Positions 1 to 6,522 of a stretch of DNA of 32,991 nucleotides are shown here, piece after piece (the first letter of the stretch is position 1; every line of letters begins with the position of its first letter). A program made the position numbers and the translations under genes. The stretch comes from Candidatus Zhuqueibacterota bacterium (GTDB lineage Bacteria; Zhuqueibacterota; Zhuqueibacteria; Zhuqueibacterales; Zhuqueibacteraceae), in NCBI GenBank assembly GCA_022616415.1, contig JAKEEU010000325.1:1-32991 (forward strand), written 5' to 3'. Under the pieces are notes generated by a model. It saw only the letters and a program-made list of their open reading frames with translations, was not told the origin of the DNA and did no database searches.

Positions 1-72
1 GCGAGCGTTTTTCAGCGAAGCAATCCTTTGAAAATCAAGAGATTGCTTCGGCAAAAAGCGCCTCGCAATGAC
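1..72. repeat. Palindromic intergenic repeat (GCGAG...CTCGC type), cut by the window start
   Basis: The arm at 1-25 is nearly complementary to the arm at 41-66 around a 15-nt loop. The inner core GAAGCAATC / GATTGCTTC is perfect and the outer ends are GCGAGCG / CGCCTCGC. The right side continues as AATGAC, so the full element probably starts a few bases before the window with GTCATT. It resembles the GTCATTGCGAG-type palindromes scattered between genes in many bacterial genomes. It does not look like an intrinsic terminator because no T-run follows. Confidence 0.7.
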
Positions 73-123
73 TGTAATTTTATCCCTTAACGAGTATAGT
101 TACCCTAACACGGAGAACGCATT

Positions 124-1401
124 ATGAGGACACCATCATGGCACCGGCTCGTGTGCGCCTTCGCGGCTTCCAGCTTGATTGCCGCCGCGGCGCACGCACA
201 AGAAGACCCCGGCAAGCTGTTCACTTATTTTCAGGAACTTTATAATCGCCACGATAAAAATCTGAGCGAGTTTTTGATCGGCGAGCTTAGCCAGTATGTC
301 GCGCGCTTTCCGGAGGGCGAAAAAGCGCCGGAAGCGCAATATCTGCTGGCCAAAGTTTATCAGGAAAAAAGCGATAAGCACAAGGCTTTGGCGGCTTTTT
401 TGAAGGTCATGTCGCTTTATCCCAATGCCGATAGGAAGCAGGAGGCGGCCAATGAAGCGCGCCTCATCATCACCGCGGACAACGTTTACAAAGAGAAAAG
501 GGCAGCGTTGCTGGCCACTCTCGAAACGCCTCCCGCTGGAGAAAGTCCGGCTGATCTTTATTTCCACTATTTGAATCGTCTGATGGCGCTCGGCAATAAC
601 GAGGTTGCGAATTTGATTTTGGATGACGCGCGGAAGTTTCTCATTCAGTTTGCGGAAGACACGCGCCAGGACTCGGTGTTGCTCGCCATCGCCGAAGTAT
701 ATGGCAGGAAGGGCGACAAGCGCGAAACCGAGGCGAGCTATTTGCGCCTGGAGTATTGTTTTCCGGAAAGCCCGCTGCTGCCCTACGCGCGTTACAGCCG
801 CGGCGTTGTTTTCTCCAAAGAACTGGGCGATCACAAACGCGCGATCGAAGTTTTGGGCACGGTGGTGGCCGAGCATCCGCAAAGCGAGTATGCCGCCACG
901 GCTCAATTCAAAATAGCGGAGATCAAACGGGAGAAGCTCAAAGATTACGCCGGCGCGGTCGCCGATTACCGCAAGCTCATCGAGAGCAAAGCGGACAGCA
1001 CGAAGGCGGTGGAGGCGCTATGGGCCATCGCCGAGATCGATGCGGATAATTTGAAAGATTATAACGGCGCTATTCAAGCCTACAACGAGATCGTGGAAAA
1101 ATATCAGGGGGATAAACGCGCGGCCAGCGCCATGGAAAAAGCCGGCGACATTTACAAAGACAAGCTCGCGGACTACGGCAAAGCCGCGGAGCAATATGCC
1201 AAAATCGCCGAGGTGTTTCCCGACTATGAAAAGGCACCGGACTTGCTGCTCAAGGCCGGATCGGTTTGCGAGGAGAAGCTGAAAGACTATCGGCGCGCGG
1301 CTGGATATTACAGGATCATCTTCGAGAAATTCCCCAACCACAAAAGCGCGGGCGAAGCGAAAAAAAGAATTGAGAAAGCCCAGAAAAAGTCCGGCGAATG
1401 A
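124..1401 (+). CDS. Exported TPR-repeat protein
   Basis: 425 aa. The N-terminus is a signal peptide (basic MRTPSWHR, hydrophobic core, AHA-Q cleavage near residue 25). The rest is a chain of tetratricopeptide-like helical pairs. Repeats of about 36-40 residues are easiest to see from about residue 200, each containing a K/N-L-x-D-Y-x-x-A motif followed by a Y-x-x-I/L core, and many ending in F-P or H-P. This layout resembles periplasmic TPR scaffolds of the BamD or YbgF (CpoB) kind, but no lipobox cysteine is present, so it is probably a soluble periplasmic or weakly anchored protein. A GGAG ribosome site lies about 8 nt before the ATG. The gene stands alone between palindromic repeats. Partner and exact role cannot be told from sequence. 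Confidence 0.85.
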   Translation: MRTPSWHRLVCAFAASSLIAAAAHAQEDPGKLFTYFQELYNRHDKNLSEFLIGELSQYVARFPEGEKAPEAQYLLAKVYQEKSDKHKALAAFLKVMSLYPNADRKQEAANEARLIITADNVYKEKRAALLATLETPPAGESPADLYFHYLNRLMALGNNEVANLILDDARKFLIQFAEDTRQDSVLLAIAEVYGRKGDKRETEASYLRLEYCFPESPLLPYARYSRGVVFSKELGDHKRAIEVLGTVVAEHPQSEYAATAQFKIAEIKREKLKDYAGAVADYRKLIESKADSTKAVEALWAIAEIDADNLKDYNGAIQAYNEIVEKYQGDKRAASAMEKAGDIYKDKLADYGKAAEQYAKIAEVFPDYEKAPDLLLKAGSVCEEKLKDYRRAAGYYRIIFEKFPNHKSAGEAKKRIEKAQKKSGE

Positions 1402-1413
1402 AGGCTTCAGCTT

Positions 1414-1487
1414 ATGTCATCGTGGAACGATCTTTTTTGTTATTAAGTACAGTGCGAGTGTCGAAAAAGATACTTCCAGTATCACGT
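1414..1487. repeat. Degenerate palindromic repeat, TGTCAT...ATCACG family
   Basis: The left arm, TGTCAT plus a GGAACGATCTTTTT block (1415-1437), pairs imperfectly with an AAAAAGATACTTCCAG block near 1464-1486, about 17 of 23 positions. The central segment (AAGTACAGTGCGAGTG) and the ACGTGTTACTT right flank recur in the much better preserved element at 26912-26992. I take it as a decayed copy of that family. A short stretch at 1495-1515 with AAAG spaced by 7 nt separates it from the next palindrome. Confidence 0.55.
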
Positions 1488-1515
1488 GTTACTTAAAAGT
1501 TTGAAAGTAGAAAGC

Positions 1516-1591
1516 TGTCATTCCGAACGAAGTGAGGAATCTTTGTTGAACTTCAACTCGCCAAAGATTTCTCGCTACGCTCGAAATGACA
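1516..1591. repeat. Palindromic repeat, TGTCATTCCGAACG type
   Basis: The left arm (1516-1545) and right arm (1562-1591) are inverted copies matching at about 25 of 30 positions, with a 16-nt centre that itself contains TTGAAcTTCAA. The ends are TGTCATT and AATGACA. It lies directly beside the degenerate copy at 1414-1487. No T-run follows either arm, so a mobile or REP-like palindromic element is more likely than a terminator. Confidence 0.75.
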
Positions 1592-1719
1592 AATGGCCCA
1601 AATGGCTTAAACTCATCGCCGTCACCAGGCGAACCGTATCAGATAGCAGAGGCCCAGCAATATAGGCCTCTGTGTCCGATGTTTTTTTGTTTCTTCATCA
1701 CGCAGCCGGCGAGGCCCGC

Positions 1720-1914
1720 ATGCCCCTTTTATCCTGCCCAACTTGCCAAAGGCACCACTCCTACGCGGTTGAAGAATTGGCCGGACGATGCTTTATCTGC
1801 AAGTGTTGCCACACGGTGAATTTGTTGCCGTTGGCGATAAGCCCGACTTTCAAGCCCGGCGAAGCCAATCGATTTCAGAACGACCAGAACGACATTAATC
1901 ATTGCTGCCAATAG
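1720..1914 (+). CDS. Small zinc-ribbon-like protein (hypothetical)
   Basis: 64 aa from the ATG at 1720. The frame is open further upstream to 1672, but that extension has no family-like content. Cysteine pairs CPTC (residues 6-9) and CFICKCC (about 26-32) flank an EELAGR segment. This recalls short MJ0042-type zinc ribbons, which have C-P-x-C, then E-L-A-G-K/R, then C-x-x-C. The tail has another CC near the end. The ribosome site is weak (GGCGAGG, 5 nt before the ATG). An opposite-strand ORF covers the same bases but has no recognisable features. It could be a stand-alone metal-binding peptide or a remnant of a larger zinc-ribbon protein. Confidence 0.35.
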   Translation: MPLLSCPTCQRHHSYAVEELAGRCFICKCCHTVNLLPLAISPTFKPGEANRFQNDQNDINHCCQ

Positions 1915-2383
1915 CGGGTTATTTCCCCCAATCATTTTCATCACGTAGGGCTTTTCACCCGCTTCGGCTCGCGTGGCGTGCGCCGGGGCCACGCTTTAAC
2001 ACGTCATTAATGTTGACGCAAAACAAACATTTAAACTCAAACCAATCGGCGCGTTACTCTTTGGCATGAATATTGAGATAACTGAATTGAAGTCGTGCAA
2101 TACAAACAGCGTTAGACGTTCGATGATTCAACATCTGTGATGCCGCAACGGCGTTTAATCGAAATGAGGTATTGAAGGAAATACTGCTTGCACTACGCGC
2201 TCACGGCTTGGATGTATCTTTGCAATGCCGGCGGCCATTGGGTTTCTCATCCGTGATGTGCATCAGGCCGCTGGCTTTTTTGTGCTTGCTTTTTGCAAAT
2301 TCCAAATATATATTTTGCCACATCGAAGTTCCATTTTTAGCAACAACGATTTCCCCAAATCAGCTCATGAGGAGGAGTGGATT
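1915..2383. other. Intergenic region upstream of mscL
   Basis: About 470 nt with no convincing gene. ORFs here are short and lack domain-like composition. The one notable string is TTGGCATGAATATTGAGAT at 2061-2079, which recurs with two changes at 5822-5840 upstream of the LysM gene (see findings). An A/T-rich stretch at 2295-2360 precedes the mscL ribosome site GGAGGAG at 2371-2377. Confidence 0.4.
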
Positions 2384-2806
2384 ATGTCCATGCTCAAAGA
2401 GTTTAAAGAGTTCGCGATGCGCGGCAACGTCGTGGACATGGCCGTCGGCATCATCATCGGCGCCGCCTTCGGCAAGATCGTCAGCTCGCTCGTCAGCGAT
2501 GTGATCATGCCCGCGATCGGCCTTCTGCTCGGAGGCGTTGATTTCAGCGACAAATTGATTACGCTCAAAAATGCCGTTGGCGATATCCCTGCCGTCACGC
2601 TCAAATATGGCGTCTTCATCAATACGGTGATTGACTTCGTGATTGTCGCGTTCGCCATTTTCATGATGATTCGCGCCATTAATCGTCTTAAGAGAAAAGA
2701 AGAAGCGCCTCCGCCCGCGCCCACGACCAAGGAATGCCCGGAGTGCCTGATGACCATTCCGATCAATGCCAAACGCTGCGGGCATTGCGCGGTGGTGCTG
2801 AAATAG
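2384..2806 (+). CDS. mscL: Large-conductance mechanosensitive channel MscL with C-terminal zinc ribbon
   Basis: 140 aa. MscL is the inner-membrane emergency valve that opens under membrane tension during hypo-osmotic shock. The N-terminal amphipathic helix (LKEFKEFAMRGN), TM1 (VVDMAVGIIIGAAFGKIV) and TM2 (about residues 72-93, ending in the basic RAINRLKRKEE) are clear. In place of the usual plain cytoplasmic helix, the last 30 residues form a zinc ribbon with CPEC and CGHC pairs after a proline-rich linker. The frame is open 159 nt further upstream, but GGAGGAG six bases before the ATG at 2384 and the family N-terminus fix this start. The glsB-like gene follows 35 nt downstream, so the two are probably co-transcribed and osmotically related. 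Confidence 0.95.
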   Translation: MSMLKEFKEFAMRGNVVDMAVGIIIGAAFGKIVSSLVSDVIMPAIGLLLGGVDFSDKLITLKNAVGDIPAVTLKYGVFINTVIDFVIVAFAIFMMIRAINRLKRKEEAPPPAPTTKECPECLMTIPINAKRCGHCAVVLK

Positions 2807-2841
2807 TTTTTCCTTAAAACCAAGGAAAGGAGAAAAGTACC

Positions 2842-3099
2842 ATGCTTTACACAATCTTGATCGGCCTGATTGCCGGCGCGTGCGCCAAGCTGCTCATGCC
2901 GGGCAAAGACCCGGGTGGTTTCATCGTCACCATCTTGTTGGGCATCGGCGGCGCTTTTCTCGCCACCTTTCTCGGCAAAACGGTTGGTTGGTATGAGCCT
3001 GGTCAAACCGCCGGTTTCATTGGCGCGCTTGTCGGCGCCGTATTAATTTTGTGGATTTACCGAGTGGTTCGAAAAAAGAAAGCCGCCGCCGCCGCTTAA
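2842..3099 (+). CDS. GlsB/YeaQ/YmgE family stress-response membrane protein
   Basis: 85 aa, with three hydrophobic segments (residues 1-17, about 27-46 and 55-74) and a basic-alanine tail (RKKKAAAAA). The pattern LIGLIAGACAKLLMPGKDPGG, then a G-rich second helix, then GFIGALVGAVLILWIYR, is typical of the transglycosylase-associated (GlsB/YeaQ) family. These are small inner-membrane proteins induced by envelope or general stress, with unknown biochemical activity. The ribosome site is AAAGGAG, about 9 nt before the ATG. It lies 35 nt behind mscL in the same direction and probably shares its transcript, which could end at the terminator at 3268-3346. Confidence 0.9.
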   Translation: MLYTILIGLIAGACAKLLMPGKDPGGFIVTILLGIGGAFLATFLGKTVGWYEPGQTAGFIGALVGAVLILWIYRVVRKKKAAAAA

Positions 3100-3267
3100 A
3101 GAGGCACGCGCGCCATCTCGCACATCATCTTGATCATTTTTGCTCTCGTGCTGGCGATGGGAATGTCGTGGTCGCACCTCACTCGCCGGCTGTCAGGGCA
3201 AATCGATACGGATCAAATCGCTTAGCGGCAAACCCTGTATTTGTAGCGTAACCAAAAAATCAATAAC

Positions 3268-3346
3268 AGTGGTCCGACGATCTCGCGCGTTTATGGTGAC
3301 TCTTCCTGCCCCTCATTCGTCACCCCCAGTCGGGCCACTTTTTTTA
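3268..3346 (+). terminator. Intrinsic terminator with a two-part hairpin
   Basis: Outer arms AGTGGTCCGAC (3268-3278) and GTCGGGCCACT (3329-3339) pair over 11 bp with one G-U. Inside them GGTGAC (3295-3300) pairs with GTCACC (3319-3324). A run of eight T follows at 3339-3346. This is a strong terminator for the mscL-glsB transcript. The long internal loop is larger than a minimal terminator needs, so it could also be the 3' end of a small RNA. The rest of 3100-3456 holds no convincing gene. Confidence 0.75.
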
Positions 3347-3400
3347 TTTCAACACAAACAGCCTGCCGGTTCACATTTGCAATTCCCATTAATTATCGCG

Positions 3401-3418
3401 TGTTCCGCCAGCGGAACA
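3401..3418. promoter_or_regulatory. 18-bp near-perfect palindrome upstream of the aquaporin gene
   Basis: TGTTCCGC and GCGGAACA are exact inverted copies separated by two bases. The site lies 38 nt before the aquaporin ATG and 20-30 nt before its GAGGAGGAGG ribosome site. The size and symmetry fit a dimeric repressor operator, though an mRNA leader hairpin is an alternative. No regulator is encoded next to it. Confidence 0.4.
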
Positions 3419-3456
3419 TAGTGAGTTACTCATCATCAAGCTGAAGAGGAGGAGGT

Positions 3457-4086
3457 ATGAAAAATTATCTCGTCGAATTTATCGGTACTATGTTTCTCGT
3501 GTTGGTGATCGGGCTGACCGTTATTGACGGGGCGGGCGCGCTCGCGCCGCTGGCGATTGGCTCCACGCTCATGGTCATGGTTTATGCCGGCGGGCACATT
3601 TCCGGTGGACACTATAATCCGGCGGTCACGCTCGCGGTGTGGTTGCGCGGCAAATGTCCAACGAAAGACGTTGCGCCTTATATGGCCGCGCAGGTGTTGG
3701 GAGGTATTGTCGCAGCTTTGTTGGTGAGCTTTTGCAAGCCAAACGCGCAAGTGTCGGCGAGCAGTCCGGACGTCGCGAGAGCGTTGCTGGTCGAGTTGTT
3801 GTTTACTTTCGCGCTCTGTTACGTGGTCTTGAATACGGCCACCTCGAAGAAAAATGCCGGCAATTCGTATTACGGCTTGGCCATCGGTTTTACCGTAGTG
3901 GTCGGCGCGTTTGCCGGCGGCGCGATCTCCGGCGGGGCCTATAATCCGGCTGTGGCCGTCGGCATCAGCGTCATGGGCCTGAGCGCGTTGCCCAACATTT
4001 GGATTTTTTTGGTGGGAAATTTTGCCGGCGGCGCGCTGGCTGCTGTTGTTTATAAAATGGCCAATCCGGAAGAGTACGGCAAGTAG
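3457..4086 (+). CDS. MIP/aquaporin-family channel with atypical second NPA loop
   Basis: 209 aa inner-membrane channel. Six hydrophobic helices and two half-helix loops are visible. The first loop is GHISGGHYNPAVT (NPA at residues 54-56) and the second is GAISGGAYNPAVA (NPA at 163-165). In classic AqpZ and GlpF the second NPA is followed by an arginine that forms the selectivity filter; here it is valine. The AqpZ filter histidine and phenylalanine positions also appear hydrophobic in this protein (judged by eye alignment). Water, glycerol or another small solute could be the substrate. The ribosome site is very strong (GAGGAGGAGG, 3446-3455). It ends in a terminator shared with the convergent DUF937 gene. 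Family assignment is firm, substrate unknown. Confidence 0.9.
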   Translation: MKNYLVEFIGTMFLVLVIGLTVIDGAGALAPLAIGSTLMVMVYAGGHISGGHYNPAVTLAVWLRGKCPTKDVAPYMAAQVLGGIVAALLVSFCKPNAQVSASSPDVARALLVELLFTFALCYVVLNTATSKKNAGNSYYGLAIGFTVVVGAFAGGAISGGAYNPAVAVGISVMGLSALPNIWIFLVGNFAGGALAAVVYKMANPEEYGK

Positions 4087-4173
4087 CCGCTTTACAGCGA
4101 ATTTGTAAAGGTATCCGGATTTGCCGAATTACCCGAAGGACAAAAGAATTTTATTGAAGATATCTTTGAAACG

Positions 4174-4212
4174 AAAAATCCCAACCGCTTTTAGTGGTTG
4201 GGATTTCTATTT
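4174..4212. terminator. Bidirectional terminator between aquaporin and DUF937 genes
   Basis: AAATCCCAACC (4176-4186) and GGTTGGGATTT (4196-4206) pair perfectly over 11 bp with a 9-nt loop. A-rich sequence lies on the left and T-rich on the right, so it can terminate transcription from both sides. It sits between convergent genes (aquaporin stop at 4086, DUF937 stop at 4221). Confidence 0.85.
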
Positions 4213-4220
4213 CCTTAATC

Positions 4221-4814
4221 TTAACGTTTCTTTCCGCCGCCCATCACGGCGCCAAGCAAGCCACCCAAAAGCCCGCCGGTTTGCGAACTTTGACCGCCGC
4301 CAAGACCGCGCATAAAAAATCCGGCAACGTCATCCAGGACGTTGCCATCGCCGTCCTGATCGATTAACGCCGAGATGCCTTGGGAACCGGCGCCACCCGC
4401 ATCGCGTTTCTGCGTCAAAAAGCCCAAAATGATCGGCGCCAGCATCGGGATGATTTTCATCGCCGTGTTGCGGTCGAGATTGAGATTCTGCGAGAGCAAA
4501 TTGGCCGCTTGCACGCCGGATTCGCCGAGCAGCCCGCCCAGGCGCGGATCGGGATTTTGGTTCTCGGCCTGCATGCCGAACAAGCCGCCGATGTCGTCGA
4601 GTACGCTGGCGCTGCCGTATTTGTTCAAGATGTGATCGACGCGGGGCGCGCCGCCGCGCTCTTCCATCTGCCGCTTCAGTCCGCCGAGAATCATGGGCGC
4701 CACCTGCGGCAGAATCTGGCTGGCGGTGTTGGCGTCGAGGCCAAGCGTGGAAGCAAGCTGGTTGGAAACTTCGGGACCGAGCGCTCCCATCAACTCCTCG
4801 ATGAAATTAGGCAT
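4221..4814 (-). CDS. DUF937 domain-containing protein
   Basis: 197 aa. Two DUF937-like helical repeats are visible. The first is residues 1-58 (FIEELMGALG...LASTLGLDANTASQILPQVAPMILGGL) and the second about 85-135 (GVQAANLLSQNLNLDRNTAMKIIPMLAPIILGFLT). Between them is a segment with the VLDDIGGLFG motif. A calcium-loop-like DQDGDGNVLDD (about residue 153) follows, then a glycine-rich tail ending GGGKKR. The family is widespread in Gram-negative bacteria and has no settled function. No signal peptide is seen. The start has a GAAAGGG site about 11 nt upstream. The membrane protein gene 145 nt upstream is on the same strand and probably in the same transcript. Confidence 0.85.
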   Translation of the reverse strand: MPNFIEELMGALGPEVSNQLASTLGLDANTASQILPQVAPMILGGLKRQMEERGGAPRVDHILNKYGSASVLDDIGGLFGMQAENQNPDPRLGGLLGESGVQAANLLSQNLNLDRNTAMKIIPMLAPIILGFLTQKRDAGGAGSQGISALIDQDGDGNVLDDVAGFFMRGLGGGQSSQTGGLLGGLLGAVMGGGKKR

Positions 4815-4881
4815 CTTATTGTTTGCCCTTTCCGTTATGTTATTTTAAAGTATTAAATTTAGGTTTAGATTTTCATTATTT

Positions 4882-4915
4882 CCCCGCTGTGTCCGATGTG
4901 TTGAGCACAGCGGGG
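4882..4915 (-). terminator. Stable intergenic hairpin without a T-run
   Basis: CCCCGCTGTG (4882-4891) and CACAGCGGGG (4906-4915) pair perfectly over 10 GC-rich bases with a 14-nt loop. It lies between the stop of the membrane protein gene (4959) and the start of the DUF937 gene (4814). No T-run follows on either strand, so it may be a partial terminator, an mRNA-stabilising hairpin between two co-transcribed genes, or a protein site. Confidence 0.5.
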
Positions 4916-4958
4916 AGCTGATACCCGTCAGCAGTGGCGAAGGAGCCTGGCTAAATTA

Positions 4959-5330
4959 TTAGTGCGCCGTCGCGCCCGCCGTTTTCTTCACGAAGCCGGA
5001 GTACAGGCCCCAAGCGCCGATCAGAAGATTGACGATCGTGGAGCCCCAGCCGGCGTTCATTTGGAGGCCGGCGAGATTGTTGACGCCAAAGGCGCCCAGC
5101 AAGCCGACCAAGCCGTTCAAACCACCGATCACCTGGGCGCCGGTGCGCTGCGCGTTTTGCGTGCCTTTGAAGCCGAGATAACTCAAGGCCGCGCCGGAAA
5201 GAACGTTGAAAACATTGCCGCCGGTTGCTTGGGCGCCCATCAGCCAGCCAAGAACGCTCGGAGCGAACTGGCCGAGAAGCCCGATTAACGTCTGAACGAT
5301 ACCGGCATACTTGGTGAAGTTTTGTAACAT
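4959..5330 (-). CDS. Small glycine-rich membrane protein (hypothetical)
   Basis: 123 aa from the ATG at 5330, which has an excellent GAGGAGGAAAG ribosome site; the frame is open upstream to 5426 but that part carries no such signal. Hydrophobic, glycine-rich segments (about residues 10-31 VQTLIGLLGQFAPSVLGWLMG, 35-50, 68-85 and 93-112) suggest three or four membrane-inserted helices with glycine-zipper-like spacing. The C-terminus is a short basic VKKTAGATAH. I do not recognise a named family. It lies directly upstream of the DUF937 gene and behind a strong promoter with a 140-nt leader, which suggests abundant or regulated expression. A role in the envelope is inferred from topology and neighbours only. 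Confidence 0.7.
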   Translation of the reverse strand: MLQNFTKYAGIVQTLIGLLGQFAPSVLGWLMGAQATGGNVFNVLSGAALSYLGFKGTQNAQRTGAQVIGGLNGLVGLLGAFGVNNLAGLQMNAGWGSTIVNLLIGAWGLYSGFVKKTAGATAH

Positions 5331-5481
5331 AACGCTTTCCTCCTCTCGGTTGGTTAGAAACCATTCAAGTTTGAATTGGCCTTTCCCGCCTCTAATCGGG
5401 CCGCAAGCAAGAATATGCCTTATCACGCTTGCTGTTGCTCGTTGATTTTTTCAGCCCGATAGCTGCTAGGAAAGCTATTTC

Positions 5482-5509
5482 AATATATTAAAATTCAGCC
5501 AAATGTCAA
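5482..5509 (-). promoter_or_regulatory. Sigma-70-type promoter for the membrane protein/DUF937 genes
   Basis: Read on the minus strand, TTGACA (5509-5504) and TATATT (5487-5482) are separated by 16 bp. The -35 box is perfect and the -10 box has five of six consensus bases. Transcription would start near 5475, leaving a leader of about 145 nt before the ATG at 5330. The leader contains an ATAGCT/AGCTAT hairpin near 5459-5477. Confidence 0.65.
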
Positions 5510-5904
5510 GCACGAAATGATTTCACCTGAAATGACGAATTTCACCTATTTTCATGGCAAAGGATATGCCGGACAAATCAGGTCTTGTCGGCACCCGTGA
5601 AAAAGATGCTTGTTTTTTAAATTTTTCCGATTATATTAGAGACGTTTGTCAAAAAGTTTTTATTTGCTGCCGGCGCGGTGGGGCAACCGGCGCATTTGGA
5701 GAGGGTGATTTCACCCGGCAGGCTTGTACCTGGAACTGTGCCGTCAGGGGGCGCGGCAGTGCTGAAACAGAAAAACATGCCGTTAATCCAAGTCGGCGCG
5801 TGGCAGGAAAGTTTCTTGCGCTTGGCATGGATATTGAAATCATCGGTGGCAAACTAATTTGTCACCAGGCTTTATATCGTAATTTAACGAAAGGAGAAGG
5901 GATC
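5510..5904. other. Intergenic region upstream of the LysM gene
   Basis: About 395 nt. A frame open from 5554 runs into the LysM gene, but its first 117 codons show no family-like pattern and the ribosome site AAGGAG at 5891-5896 belongs to the ATG at 5905. The section 5665-5780 has several G/C-rich complementary blocks (GCCGG/CCGGC, GGGTGA/TTCACCC), so the leader may fold, but it matches no riboswitch class I know. TTGGCATGGATATTGAAAT at 5822-5840 closely matches 2061-2079. Confidence 0.4.
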
Positions 5905-6279
5905 ATGCTGAAAGAAAAATATCAGGAGCTGCTCGACTTGGGCACCAAGCTGCAAGTCAAAAACGGCGACGTGCGGGAAGAAGGCGGCAAGCTGCACATC
6001 AAAGGCACGACCACTTACCAGTATGAAAAAAACCAGTTGTGGGACAAAATTAAAACCTACCCGAACTGGGAAAATGAAATCGCCGCCGACATCAAAGTTG
6101 AGAAGACGGATATTTACGGCGTTTATACGGTCAAATCCGGCGATACGCTCTCCAAAATCGCCAAAGGGCATTTCGGCGATGCCAAGCGCTACATGGAAAT
6201 TTTCAATCTCAACAAGGATATCTTGACCAATCCGGATTTGATCAAAGTCGGCCAAAAGCTTAAGATTCCCAACAAATAA
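5905..6279 (+). CDS. BON-like/LysM domain protein (Kbp/YgaU-like)
   Basis: 124 aa. The C-terminal domain (residues 73-121, VYTVKSGDTLSKIAKGHFGD...NPDLIKVGQKLKIP) is a canonical LysM module, which binds N-acetylglucosamine-containing glycans such as peptidoglycan. The N-terminal 70 residues (EGGKLHIKGTTTYQYEKNQLWDKI...ADIKVEKTD) have the alternating pattern of a BON domain. The BON-plus-LysM order and total length match the E. coli potassium-binding protein Kbp (YgaU), which is cytoplasmic and lacks a signal peptide, as here. Ion binding has not been shown for this protein. The ribosome site AAGGAG is 8 nt from the start, and a strong terminator follows at 6438. Confidence 0.85.
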   Translation: MLKEKYQELLDLGTKLQVKNGDVREEGGKLHIKGTTTYQYEKNQLWDKIKTYPNWENEIAADIKVEKTDIYGVYTVKSGDTLSKIAKGHFGDAKRYMEIFNLNKDILTNPDLIKVGQKLKIPNK

Positions 6280-6437
6280 GCGCCTGGGGGAAGAAGTGAA
6301 AGACGTTCGACAATTCGGCTGCTGATTTGAGTGTGCATCAAATTGCAGGAAAAGCGCATCCGGCATGCGGAGCCCCGCCGAGAGCGGGTCACTCCAATCT
6401 GCGAAATGATATCCCCTCTAAATTCCAGGCGCCGTCA

Positions 6438-6468
6438 GGCTTGGCAACGATGTTGCCGAGCCTTTTTT
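6438..6468 (+). terminator. Intrinsic terminator downstream of the LysM gene
   Basis: GGCTTGGCAAC (6438-6448) and GTTGCCGAGCC (6452-6462) form an 11-bp stem with one T-G pair and a 3-nt loop, followed by six T at 6463-6468. It separates the LysM gene (stop 6279) from the DUF4332 gene. The 158 nt between the LysM stop and the stem hold nothing I recognise. Confidence 0.9.
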
Positions 6469-6522
6469 CTATCATCAGAGCTGAACTATATCCAACTAGT
6501 TTATGGAGAGAGGGAATTCGAC

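Noticed and set aside
136..906. Long minus-strand frame opposite the TPR gene
   Set aside because: It is a shadow of the codon bias of the plus-strand gene, with no signal or domain of its own.
1729..1992. Minus-strand open frame opposite the zinc-ribbon ORF
   Set aside because: No family-like features, while the plus strand carries paired cysteines in a zinc-ribbon spacing.
5640..5830. Possible riboswitch or structured leader before the LysM gene
   Set aside because: There are G/C-rich complementary blocks, but none of the conserved boxes of cobalamin, TPP, SAM, glycine or c-di-GMP riboswitches could be found.
5554..5904. N-terminal extension of the LysM protein
   Set aside because: The frame is open but the extra 117 residues look random, and the ribosome site and BON-like N-terminus belong to the ATG at 5905.
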